Shown one piece after another: positions 11,901 through 21,323 of a stretch of DNA of 27,166 bases; position 1 is the first letter of the stretch, and every line of letters starts with the position of its first letter. Origin of the DNA: Acanthaster planci (taxonomy: Eukaryota; Echinodermata; Asteroidea; Valvatida; Acanthasteridae); contig NW_019091771.1 in assembly GCF_001949145.1 (NCBI RefSeq), forward strand, positions 23,880 to 51,045, written 5' to 3'. The position numbers and the translations under genes are program-made. Below the pieces are notes generated by a model. The model did not search any database. It had not been told where the DNA came from and saw only the letters and a list, made by a program, of their open reading frames with translations.

Positions 11901-14900
11901 AGTGATGCTATAATGAACATGACGAGATCCACACCATTTTTTGTTGTAGCAGCTGTTAGTGTTCATTAGGTGCTGATACTGCACCTGTTCCCTTGTGTCA
12001 GCCACTTCAAACACGGTGGCAGACGAAGCTTGCCTTTTGAAGTTTTCGTATGATTTTGAGCCAGCACTTTAAAGGCTAAACATTTCAATTTAAAATAAAT
12101 AACTCCAAGTTAATTCATCTTCTTCAATTTAGACTGCCCACTATCACAATCCAGCTGCACAAATGGAGGCATTTTTGATGAGGAGTATTGTGAGTGTGTT
12201 TGCCCGCTGGGTCAATCAGGAATGTATTGTCAAGGTAAAGCTTCCTTTTAGTACATGTACATGACAAATTCACTGTTGTATGGAATGCTTCTTTGAGAAG
12301 TCACAGGAATTGATAAATGTGTACACATGTTCAGGCCGAGTAAGTCTTGCCGAGATCCTGTACAGTCAGTTGCACGAAACGTCGTGTAACTTTGAACAAG
12401 CCTTGTGCCACAAATGAGCATACATTGCAGTTGCTACACGTAATGCAGTTGCTGCACGATATGCACAATATTCGATCACTATCAAATTTCTTGGAAGGGA
12501 TGGTAACGGCTTTACAGCGGCTGTTCCTTCACAGTCATCAAATAGTCGTTGAAGTACTCCCCCGACCATTCTGAACAAGTTTTTCTTTTCCTCGCCAAAA
12601 CTGGACAATTCTGGAAGTTCTCTCGCAGCCAAACAAGTTTTTCATTACATTCTAAACAAAGCTGTACCTGTCTCATATAATAAGACTCGTTACTTTAGCA
12701 CTGATGAGCCTTAGCTTAGCACAATGAGTATGTCAAATCATTTATTTTTACTATGTTCTGCGCAACTTTTACCAACTAAATTTTATTGTGTAGGTTAAAC
12801 CATTATTTTTGGGCAAGTTGTGCATTTATGCAGTGCGTAAGTTTAGCGAAATTGCTTTAAGTTTGTTGTGCAACATACCTAGTAATATGTGGCATAAGTG
12901 ATGTTACGCCCACGTGTAAAGGTTCGTGAAATTAAAATGTTTTAGACTTGATTAAAAACAGGAGAAAGAAGATGACTGCTGGCAGTTCTGCTTCAGGTGA
13001 CTAGTATTGCTTTTTGTCTACAGATGAGAATGTGTGTTTGAATGGGGACCAGTGCTTAGATGACTCGACAGGACGTTACTGTGTACCAGCTAACAGCAAT
13101 TTCTCATGCCAGTGTCGTGTACATGATGGCTTTTTCATGAATTCAACTACTTGTGAAGGTAAAGACTAGAGTGTAAATTTTGACATTTGGTTTCATAATA
13201 TAGTCAGACCTTTAATTTGATTTTTGTTTGAAGGTTACAAAGGTGCCTGTTTGTTCTCCCAAGAAAAGATCATCCAGTTTTTCAGTTTTCTGATTTTATC
13301 TTCCAGACCAACGTGAAAATTCGCTAGTAATAGAAATTACAGTATTGGATGAGACGTACAGGTTGGTGTATACAAATCCATGGGCTTCTGCATTCAGAGC
13401 AAAAATGACCACCTTTGAACGGCTGGTAAGTTTCTGTTTTTCTGTGTACAGAGAGAAAATATTGTTTGGGGCATGTTAATTTTTTTTTTATTTTTGCATG
13501 AACATGATTAATTAAAGCTGGCAGTTTATCACTGATAAATGATATTATAGCCTTAGATTACATCCATAGTAAACATACTTAAAAAGAAATGTTTTCCTTT
13601 GAAAGATATACAGTACTAGCAAATCATCAAGGCAAGTAGATTTGTAATACCGAGTATATTTATAGGTTTAGTGTTATAAAGCCAAACCAGCTATATGATG
13701 TGGGGCCTGATGTCACAGCCTTGGACCTTCATTATCATTATGTCGTACCTTCATATTTTTGCATTGTGTTGCTATAAATCAGATTTACTAAGATTGCTTG
13801 TTTACCCGAAGTGTTTTAGTAGTTGTAGAATTAAAACTACTTTGATGGCTACTTCAGATTCCTATTTTCTTCGTGCAGGTCTTGATGCGACTGAGGGAAG
13901 ACCCATCCACTAGTGATGTGCTATCTGTAAATGGCTTCCGCATTCAAAATGGCAGTCTAGTTGTTTCTATGGTGTTGCTATACCCAGATTCTCCTCCACA
14001 AAGTGACGTGAGGAGAGTTTTAACTACTGACCAACTAACTGATGGAACTGTGACAGTTCGCCTCAGTCCTTCAGCAATAGAAGTCTCTAGTAAGTCTCAT
14101 AGCAATAATTTCTCATAGTGTTCCACGCCCAAACACCAATTAACTGATGGAAGACTGCTATCAATCAACTTTATAAGCAACGCTTCAACTGATTTGTCAT
14201 TAACCAAATTCATTGAATTCTGTTAGATTTCTAAATGTCCAATTTCTGATAACAAACTGCTTATTTCACTACAGAAACGGAGCCATTTGTTTGGACTTAG
14301 CAACATTCATAAATACATTGGACAGTCTGCCTATGCAACAACTTATATCCTGACTGTGTATTAACATTTGATAATGCCTGCTAAGAAGTGATAATGCCCG
14401 CTGCGTGAATCACGCGCTGGTACCACGTTACAAGACAGTATTTTATCGATTATGATCGGTCAAGTGCATGTGGCTTGCCAAGCACGTGCGAAGTGGACAA
14501 TTTGCACAAGGAATATTCCATAAAATGGACAGTGATGTTCCGGAAAATGAAAGTAAATTCCCAGAACAAAATCGCAGGAAATCCATCATATGTAGAGACT
14601 TCTTTTAATTCCGCTTAAGAGGCATATAATTATGTAGGTCTTGAGCTAACGTCTAACGTTTAAGACCGGCTCAGGGGACAGCTGATATTGCTCTCACCGT
14701 GGCTCGGGCATTAGTCACATCCATTCTCCTGAACCTGTCTTAAATGCATGATAAAGACAGGCCAAGCACATAAAAAAATCTTCTGACAGTGTTATCAGAT
14801 TCTTTGTTAATTGTAAATGGGTCATTTCAGAAGATTATAATTCTAAAAGAAGAAATAAAGTTTTATTCATATTTCATTTCAAGGCATAAGTACAACTCAA

Positions 14901-16203
14901 AATTGTCCACCAGACTATTGCGGGATTGGTGCAACATCATGCATTAGGTCTGGATACTACCCGGGTATGTTCAACTATACCTGCAGGTAATAGAAACTGT
15001 TTTAAAATAAAGAAAGACTACAAAATCCAAAAGATTCAATAACCTGCAACCCTACTTCGACAAAGTTGGCATTTAGGTGTTCTAAGCCTCAACCACCCTC
15101 AATATTGCATTTCCCTTCCTCCTGCCAGCTGCTTTCAAGTAATAATTGGAGTCACGGCTGTATCATACATCCTGAAAATGCCAACCTGCTACAAAAAATT
15201 ACTGTTTGTTTGACTGAGCTATAGCATGTTTTTTTTTCTGAAAGCTGTGGGACATCCTTCACGGGTGAACGTTGTGACCAAGTAATTTCACTACCCACTG
15301 ATGTTCCATCAGAGACAACAGAAACAGCAACAAAACCACCAGCAACTGGTAAGGAAATTTTAGATTGCATTAACGATAATGTGTACATGATTGAAAATGA
15401 TACCTTGTCAAACGTCAGTTAAATGTTGATGACCAGGCAATGGTAGTAATATACCTGGTCATACTTAAATGCCATTCACTAAATTTTACTTTCTTCCATC
15501 TTCTTTTTATTACAGATAATCTGTCGACCTTAGAAATCATTCTCATCATTGTAGCCTGTATTTTCTTACTGCTTGCAGTAGGAGGCCTGCTTCTGTGTTT
15601 CTGTTTGGTAACACGACATCGTTATGAAGCAGGTCGTCACTACTCCACACAAAGCTGGAGAAAGTCTGGCATTCCAAGAATCAATTATGGCTTGTCTGAA
15701 TACAATGATGATATTTACTATCACGATGGTGGGTACGAGATGTCTAACTTCGGGGATGAAGAGATCAGAATGAAGCGTCTAAAGAACGTCATGAGTCACT
15801 CACCTTACTTACAGCAGGTAATATTACAGTAATACTTGATTCGTAGGGATAGATTATGCTGCTTTCTATTCTGGGCAGACCAGAACAGACTGGACAACGG
15901 CAGATAATTGATAGAAAGATGTTTTCATCATAAAATGAGAAGGAAACTTTTCCTCTTTCAATTACAGGGTTTGCAGGGCCGACACGATTTCGTTAGACCT
16001 TTTGTAGTCACTGGAGACGAGGATTATTACTATGATAACCAAAGGGTGAGTAAAGATATCTTGTTGAGCAACAAGGAAAATAAAATGTTATCCAATCATC
16101 TCAAGAAACTTAAAGAGATTTCTTTTTCTTATTTTCTTGTGTTACACAGGATGAAGAAAGTATGGTGGGACATATCGTTTACAATCCAATCGTCCATCGG
16201 TAA
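8960..16203 (+). CDS. Transmembrane mucin-like protein (signal peptide, Thr-rich repeats, EGF-EGF-SEA-EGF, TM)
   Basis: Proposed exons: 8960-8978, 9017-9775, 10134-10148, 10244-11821 (with gap), 12133-12234, 13024-13158, 13307-13425, 13879-14089, 14884-14986, 15245-15348, 15516-15817, 15968-16045, 16150-16203. All have AG/GT borders and compatible phases and sum to 3579 nt, 1192 residues plus a TAA stop. Predicted layout: signal peptide 1 to about 28, Thr-rich O-glycosylation region to about 790, EGF-like about 791-824 and 825-869, SEA about 870-979, EGF-like about 980-1030, TM about 1056-1080, tail to 1192. The product should sit at the cell surface as an extended glycosylated filament. EGF-SEA-EGF-TM is the arrangement of MUC3/12/17-type membrane mucins, and the extra EGF-like module differs. 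Exons 5-13 are secure; the first exon and the 15-nt exon are less so. Confidence 0.85.
9017..9775 (+). CDS. Mucin-like gene exon 2: signal peptide core and first Thr-rich repeat block
   Basis: The acceptor TTCTTTTCTTGTCAG precedes a frame that is closed upstream by TAA at 8998 and has no ATG of its own, so an upstream exon is required. It encodes a hydrophobic stretch (FIGSLLFFTTLYSLLYV) and then about 230 residues dominated by Thr and Glu, with motifs such as TTEETTTT and ITNTGT. A CLC pair near the start and a CYC pair near the end flank the repeats. The donor is GAAG|GTAGGG, phase 1. The block should be heavily O-glycosylated. Confidence 0.85.
9403..9519 (+). repeat. Three tandem 39-bp repeats within the Thr-rich exon
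   Basis: Units 9403-9441, 9442-9480 and 9481-9519 are identical except for one base near the end of the third. Each encodes TTTETPVTTEETT. They are followed by shorter derivatives (TTTTEE-type units) to about 9640. Near identity points to recent duplication and likely length polymorphism. Confidence 0.9.
10134..10148 (+). CDS. Candidate 15-nt microexon
   Basis: A 15-nt segment between the acceptor TTTCTGAATTCAG and the donor CAG|GTAATG would add five residues (GFTTS) with phase 1 on both sides, so including or skipping it keeps the frame. The splice sites are respectable, but chance AG/GT pairs of this kind are common in AT-rich introns. Confidence 0.35.
10244..11821 (+). CDS. Mucin-like gene exon 4: second Thr-rich repeat block, interrupted by assembly gap
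   Basis: A phase-1 acceptor, CCACTAACAG at 10234-10243, joins in frame and gives DTQSTTGMTTT. An upstream stop at 10222 rules out a much earlier start in this frame. The first part repeats a motif of about 25 residues built from ITNTGTPS, METTATTE and ETTT. From about 10690 the grammar changes to pentapeptides of the type MTTTE / MTTTG. Bases 10913-11765 are unknown. After the gap the frame resumes as ETPTTRGTS and ends at ACAG|GTATTG, phase 1. The frame matches across the gap at its stated length, though the real length may differ. Confidence 0.8.
10913..11765. other. Assembly gap (853 N)
   Basis: A run of unknown bases lies inside the tandem-repeat exon. Its position within low-complexity repeats suggests collapse or failure to assemble a longer array. 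Confidence 0.98.
12133..12234 (+). CDS. Mucin-like gene exon 5: EGF-like domain 1
   Basis: This 102-nt exon has phase 1 on both sides, with acceptor CAATTTAG and donor CAAG|GTAAAG. It encodes about 34 residues with six cysteines in the order C-x6-C-x10-C-x-C-x-C-x8-C, including NGG after the second Cys and CPLGQSG before the last. That is a compact EGF-like module of the kind found next to SEA domains in membrane mucins. Confidence 0.88.
13024..13158 (+). CDS. Mucin-like gene exon 6: EGF-like domain 2
   Basis: This 135-nt exon has phase 1 on both sides (acceptor TTGTCTACAG, donor GAAG|GTAAAG). It encodes about 45 residues with six cysteines, among them VCLNGDQC, CQC and a final STTC. Two N-glycosylation sequons (NFS, NST) are visible. 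The symmetrical phase is typical of shuffled extracellular modules. This module has no counterpart in the usual EGF-SEA-EGF mucin order. Confidence 0.88.
13307..13425 (+). CDS. Mucin-like gene exon 7: SEA domain, first part
   Basis: The acceptor TTATCTTCCAG opens an exon reading NSLVIEITVLDETY and NPWASAF, then FERL before the donor CTG|GTAAGT. These match the first beta strand and following helix of SEA domains. Entry is phase 1 and exit phase 0, so the SEA domain is split by an internal intron. Confidence 0.85.
13879..14089 (+). CDS. Mucin-like gene exon 8: SEA domain, second part with G-S cleavage-type motif
   Basis: Acceptor TTCGTGCAG, donor TCTA|GTAAGT, phase 0 to 1. It encodes 70 residues containing GFRIQNGSLVVSMVLLY, which corresponds to the FRxGSVVV segment of SEA domains where the chain breaks itself between Gly and Ser (here between bases 13953 and 13954). 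G, S and the following V-V are kept, so self-cleavage is plausible. The Asn just before forms an N-G-S glycosylation sequon that overlaps the break. Confidence 0.88.
14659..14744. repeat. Intronic 86-bp stem-loop repeat
   Basis: Bases 14659-14675 (TTTAAGACCGGCTCAGG) are the reverse complement of 14728-14744 apart from two mismatches. The sequence lies in the intron after the SEA exons and inside a GC-richer patch (about 14.38-14.75 kb) that also holds a near-direct repeat of GATAATGCCYGCT. It looks like a small mobile element remnant. Confidence 0.5.
14884..14986 (+). CDS. Mucin-like gene exon 9: EGF-like domain 3, first part
   Basis: The acceptor TTTCATTTCAAG and the donor CTGCAG|GTAATA enclose a phase 1 to 2 exon that encodes NCPPDYC, TSC and NYTC. 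These are the first four cysteines of the EGF-like module that follows SEA. An NYT sequon is present. Confidence 0.82.
15245..15348 (+). CDS. Mucin-like gene exon 10: EGF-like domain 3 end and Thr/Pro stalk
   Basis: The exon opens with SCGTSFTGERC, the typical C-x-C-x-x-x-F-x-G-x-x-C end of an EGF domain, completing exon 9. A short Thr/Pro/Glu stalk follows (PSETTETATKPPAT) before the membrane segment. Acceptor TTTCTGAAAG, donor ACTG|GTAAGG, phase 2 to 1. Confidence 0.82.
15516..15817 (+). CDS. Mucin-like gene exon 11: transmembrane helix and proximal cytoplasmic tail
   Basis: Acceptor TTTTTATTACAG, donor CAGCAG|GTAATA, phase 1 to 0. It encodes about 25 hydrophobic residues (IILIIVACIFLLLAVGGLLL, then CFCLV), followed by basic TRHR, a stop-transfer signal that puts the rest in the cytoplasm. 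The two Cys next to the inner face are possible palmitoylation sites. The tail is Tyr-rich, with INYGLSEY, DDIYYHDGGYEM and SPYLQQ, so tyrosine phosphorylation is plausible. Confidence 0.9.
15968..16045 (+). CDS. Mucin-like gene exon 12: cytoplasmic tail
   Basis: This 78-nt phase 0 exon lies between the acceptor TTTCAATTACAG and the donor AAAGG|GTGAGT. It encodes HDFVRPFVVTGDEDYYYDNQ, an acidic, Tyr-rich segment. I do not recognise a named binding motif. Confidence 0.82.
16150..16203 (+). CDS. Mucin-like gene last coding exon
   Basis: The acceptor TTGTGTTACACAG opens 17 codons and a TAA stop. The C-terminus is MVGHIVYNPIVHR. The exon is phase 0, consistent with exon 12. Confidence 0.8.
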   Translation, partial: DEESMVGHIVYNPIVHR

Positions 16204-17230
16204 ACTTTATTACTGACAACTTTAGCATCCGATGATGGATTAAATATGGGTTCACTCAAGGTTTAGATACAGACAACCCATGCATTAAATGTATGCTTCT
16301 GAGTTTATTCAACTTTAAAATAGGAATATCTACACAAAATACAATTCATGCATGACGAGGGATTTTGTATTTTTATAAAGTAGATCTTGTGAACTGTTTT
16401 TGTACATATTGTATTTTACAGCTATAGGCCTAGTGGAACGCTGCTATAACGAACATGACGTGTTCACACAAACGCTCGGTACAGTGGGTGTGCTCGCACA
16501 CAAAAGGATTTTTGGTCCAAATATTCACGCAAAAAAGTAAACACAGAGTAAATTTCTGTATTTTGAAAAATTACTTAATTTATTTTCGTGTGTCACCTTT
16601 CGGGTAGTCCCCACTGGACTAGCATACATGCACTAACGACACTGACCGCGCCACGTTGGCTGTACTTCCATCCTGAGCTGAGTGCGATATTCCTCATAGT
16701 TATGTTATTATCATCAGTTCTGAATATGTGTCTTTAATTTGAAACAAATTTCGGCTAAAATTATTTGCAATGTGAAGAGGCCTGTGCAACCTTTTGTTTA
16801 GACACATTAGCTAATGGAAGGGAGATCCCGGCCGTAACTTTGCCAAAAAAATCCAGGTTAATCCTCGAACCAAATCATTATTTAATCCTTCTAGGTTTGA
16901 ATGTCGTGGTAGAAATTTACGAAATAATAGAAGTATTACAACTGTTCGGTCAAAACAAATCGATTTAAAAGTAATTCCATTCCTTTCTACATCATTTGGA
17001 ATTCATATATCCTGGAGTGGTTTTACTGTGCCAATTATTTAGTTTCTGATGTGTTGTATATGTGGTGTATGTAAGTATCATTTGTGATTTAAATGATAAA
17101 ATGAATGTAATTATTCTTATATAAAAGTATTCTATTGGACAGGTGTACAATTTTTGTTATGATGTATAGTTCAGCCGTTAGGTTGCCAGATATCGCGGAT
17201 CTAATAAACTAAACTGAACTAAAATACACA
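16204..17230 (+). other. Probable 3' untranslated region of the mucin-like gene
   Basis: AT-rich sequence without coding features follows the stop. ATTAAA words near 16238 and 16284 could give a short 3' end. The first full AATAAA is at 17203-17208, so a 3' UTR of about 1 kb is possible. Confidence 0.45.
17203..17208 (+). promoter_or_regulatory. Polyadenylation signal AATAAA
   Basis: Canonical AATAAA in the context CTAATAAACTAAACTG, about 1 kb after the stop codon of the mucin-like gene. No transcript evidence links it to that gene. Confidence 0.4.
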
Positions 17231-20020
17231 GAAAACTGGGCATCCAAGGGGGATGGTCAGTATCTTTTAAATTTTCAGTTTAGCTGGGTTTGTTATCCGT
17301 CTTGAACAGAAGCACCCCCTCACTGGTTGAAAAGAGCCATTTTGGTCAGAGGTGTACGTTTTGCTAGAAGTGATATGACCGTAACAAGTGTTTTTCTCAA
17401 TCGTTCGTGTACCAGCGAAGTTTAGTTCCTACCAAAGGAGCTTCCGTTGCTAAGAACATTGAGCCCCCTCTTGGTCCGGCTCAAGGCTCGTAGAGACAGA
17501 TGTTTCATGCACAGGCTTGAGCCTAGTCGCAATATCTCTACCAATTTAGTTATTATATGTAGTTGTGTATAAGTGAAGGTACATTTACTTGCTTTCGAAC
17601 AATCCACACGGGGCATTTATTATCAGTATATCTAGGTATAATTAATTTCTGCAAAGTTTTAATTGGCGGCGATATATTTGTTATCTATGCCCAATAGTAG
17701 GAATTCTGGAATTACCATAGTCTAGTTCAGCTAATGTTAGAATATACTTGCATACCTAAAGTAAGACAATACTTTTTAATAGGACAGATGTTTGAGATTT
17801 CACCTCGGCTTGGTGACATCTCTATACTTTTAGTTTACAATTTTTTTCATACTTGTGCTGTGTACTGCATTAAACATTTTATGGCGTTGCATTCAAAAGC
17901 AGCTCTTACTTCCCTACAGAAGTTATTCACCGAAGTCACGTTGTCACCCGACTTTCGACTCGTCGCCATATTGCTGTAAAGTTCCATAGTAACAAGCATT
18001 TTGAATCGAAGTTCTTGACGAAAATGACGAAGCCCATGAAAAAAATCGCATTTTCCGACACTGCTTATAACTTGGATTCTATTCACAGGGTATGATACAT
18101 TTCAAAGGCTTGGCACTACTGTGAGACGAAAGGCAATAGAAAGTCCACAGTGCGCCACGTCAGGGAACTGTATTAATGTTAGTCCGACATGGCCTACGCA
18201 CATTGAAGTGAATACTGCAGAGTCGTGTGTGCGAGTTTGGAGTCCAGGTATCGCGGCGAATTGCCATCCAGAGAACCCATTTCGCTCTTTATTTCAGATT
18301 GGCAGGAATCTGATAGAAATGCAGATCTTTTGAAGTATCCTCTTGATTATAGCACCCTATATGGCACAGCAAATCCCTGACATTTGAACGCGACAGCGAA
18401 CAGACCGGGAACAGGTAGCTATTTTTTCAATAAAAATTTGTTGGTGGCCTGAACCCGTGCAGAATTGGTAGTGGATGCAGAGGGGCACACGTGGCTTACA
18501 CCCTCTCAAATTTTTGTATTAATCTTTTTTAAATATATTTTTAATGCTGAATCTGTCACTAATCATTTTGAATGTAGGGGAATTTCATTTAAAAAGTCTT
18601 GCTGTAAGGATTCGTGTATGGTGGTGTGTTTATCCTCATGTATACCCAGTATAGATGATAATAGTAATAAAATGATCAACATTAATAAATGCAAAAGCAG
18701 AAAAAAAACTCAATGCGCTTTGCAGATTTAATCAGCAGGCTGTATGATTCCGTAAAATACCATACAGTTAACCAATTATAAATGTATAAATTTGTGCCAC
18801 AAAGGTGTAAAACTGTATTAAAGTACAATTGAGAACAACAAACCAAGATTGATAAAATTATAAGTTACACAGGAAACTAAAGAAAATATTTAAAGCAATA
18901 CAGTAGCATTTCCATTACATTTCCTTATGTGTGTACTTAAAGTTTTATAGTTGCCCTGCTACTAATAATGCTTTGCAAATTTGTTATTCTATCTGCAGAT
19001 CTGCAGACTTATTGAACCGAAATCATGTGACAAACGATGCAATGTGAGTGTCGGAACTCTTTATGGTAGGCGATGAAACAAAGATAGGCAGAGAGCTTAA
19101 GCTTTTGTTGAATGGAATAACAAACAGGAAAATTAACAGTGAACGCAATGAAAGAGTCTTTGTCTAAATAATAGAAATATTCCTTCTCAGCAAACACTGA
19201 CTTTTCTACTTCTAAAAAAAGGTAATATGAATGTCAATCTTTAGTCAAGTTGTGAACTCACGTTTTATCTATCTGGTTTATGAGTGTCTGTGGTGAAAGT
19301 GGCAGTAACTTAGTTTGGCCGTTCAGTTACATCTGCACTCATAATGTATTCACCGAAAAAATTCTCACACTTCTGTATGCCACATGTCGGTTTTCAATAA
19401 ATGTATTCAATATATGAATGAATTTCTGTACAATTTTTCCTGTGAGTATGTCAAATTAAAATTAAGATTTAAAAAAGTTAGTGAAAATTATTTCATTTTA
19501 TTTCAGAGGTTTTCAGTTTTTGCCTCATTGCAATCAGACAGAAAGCAAGTGGACAGTTTTAAACATTATATTTGCTGGGTCTTGGAAATCTCAACATTTT
19601 ACACAGTGAACAAATCACGATTGAATCGAAGCAACTTGTAGATATTGCCCCAATTAGACCGTACACAACAGGTATGAAAACTGATTTATAAAACACAAAC
19701 ATACAAAAACAGGTTAATATCGATTTTGAGTGGGTTATTAAATACGAACATGGTCAGTTAATTCTTACATTTTCTGTTTATCATTTACTCGTTTTGAAAG
19801 GGAGACTGATGGGGCATAATTGCCGTCCAATGAGAAAAAAATGTCCATAATCAACATAACCAGAAATGTGCAGCATACAGAATCACATTACCCTCCTGAA
19901 ACGCGTGCCTCCATCGTTTGGCCGCACATTTTTGCGCTAAACAATGTGCGATTTCCTATCCAGTCTTCATAGTGGATATCAATAGATACAGGACAGTTAA
20001 ATTGTACGGAAACCCGTTAG
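17231..20020. other. Gene-free AT-rich stretch
   Basis: No gene with recognisable domains. A minus-strand frame from 17966 (MATSRKSGDNVTSVNNFCRE, then GTAAGA) looks a little like a first coding exon, because its ATG sits in an ATATGGCGAC context and a donor follows. No downstream exon could be found, so I do not call it. Confidence 0.5.
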
Positions 20021-20021
20021 G

Positions 20022-20140
20022 GCCACGATGCGTTTCTCTTTCACGGCGGTGCGTTTCTCTTTCGTTGTTGCCAGTAATATAACTCGCAGCCGCGACTTAC
20101 TTAACTCACGGTGGCGACTTAACTCGTGTGGTATATTGTA
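20022..20140. repeat. Short direct repeats in a GC-richer patch
   Basis: A 20-bp unit containing TGCGTTTCTCTTTC occurs twice (20029-20042 and 20049-20062). It is followed by two related words, GCGACTTACTTAACTCACGG and GCGACTTAACTCGTG. This is probably the edge of an old mobile element. Confidence 0.45.
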
Positions 20141-20312
20141 CTGTTTTGTACCACGGAAAGCAAATGTAGTAGCTTCCTAGATTCACACTGAAAACGAACT
20201 GATATTTTAAAGAGGTGGCGAAACTGTTGGTATGTAATATGTGATACATAAATACATTCATACATGACCAGAAAACATTATTTGACCTTTAATCTAGCGC
20301 CATGCTCTCTAT

Positions 20313-20853
20313 GGGCGGCCGAAAGGGTCAAAATTAATTTTACCAAAAATAAACAATTACGAGCAAACAGAATCTTCTTATTCAAAAATCTAAATAAAAC
20401 ACAAAGCAACCACCAAAACCATTTGAGAAACAACTTATTGAAATATTTAATTAAACAAAATTTAAAGTTAAATGACACAAAAATTAATCTCACCAAAAAT
20501 AAATAATCACGGGCGAACAACATTTTCATATCAAAATGTAAATGGTAAAACAAACTCTAAAACATTTATAACAGAAATAATTTGAAAAATAAAGAACTAA
20601 CATCTGAAAACAATATACCCCAAAAAGTTCCCAAAATAAAAACAGTAAATAAAAATATGAAATAATTGAAAAAAAAAGAAAAATAATGTCCGAACCAAAG
20701 GTCGCCAGCAGTTTACTTCACTTTTTCACAACGAAGCTAAACGCAAATCATTTGGGAAAATTCTGAAACCAATTTGGTTTGGATGTATAATACTTTATTT
20801 TTTGTAAAATTAATTTTGACCCTTCTGGCCGATTTTGGCCCTTTTGGCCGCCC
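20313..20853. mobile_element. 541-bp AT-rich element with inverted ends
   Basis: The left end GGGCGGCC-GAAAGGGTCAAAATTAATTTTAC (20313-20343) reappears inverted at 20804-20853. The right copy carries an extra unit of about 20 bp (TTCTGGCCGATTTTGGCCC). Inverted similarity continues inward over an A-rich part to about 20360 and 20787. The interior holds a direct duplication of about 70 bp (near 20332-20402 and 20478-20550, both with ACCAAAAATAAAYAATYACG). No protein is supported. The open frames here are low-complexity shadows. Confidence 0.65.
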
Positions 20854-21136
20854 GGTTTTTTTAAACAAACAAACTCAACGCGAATCAATAGAAAATTCTT
20901 TTACAAAAAATCAAGTATTATTACAACATAAGTTGTTTCAGAATTTTTCATTGACTCGGGTAGTTTAGATTGTGCCCTCCCCCCTTCGACCACCCCCACC
21001 CCCCCCTCCATTCCTATGTTGCAAGGTTCACCCTGGCCGTGCACCAGCCTTCAATGCAACATTAAATGGGGCGGAGGGATCAGTTAGTTCCCAGAAATCA
21101 CAGGTCAGGAAAGTCCATTTTAGCAATGACAGAGTA

Positions 21137-21323
21137 CGGTCGATTCTCTTTGAAACAAAGTTGTAGGGACTAGACAAATTACTTTGTAATAACCACGACT
21201 TAATTATAAAAGGAGTTTAAAAACAACGAAACACATAACAATTTAAGAAATTGGGATTCCTGAAATCTGTTCTTTATAACAGCACTTTGTTATGACAGTA
21301 TTCTTTATAATGAGAGTCAACTG
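21137..21323. mobile_element. 187-bp pogo/Tigger-like MITE with TA target duplication
   Basis: The left end CGGTCGATTCTC and the right end GAGAGTCAACTG are imperfect inverted repeats, each flanked by TA (21135-21136, 21324-21325). The interior has repeated TTATAA/ATAACA and ACTTTGT words, typical of short pogo/Tigger-type derivatives whose ends read CAGTTGACTCTCNTTATAA. Many positions have decayed. It encodes nothing. Confidence 0.6.
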
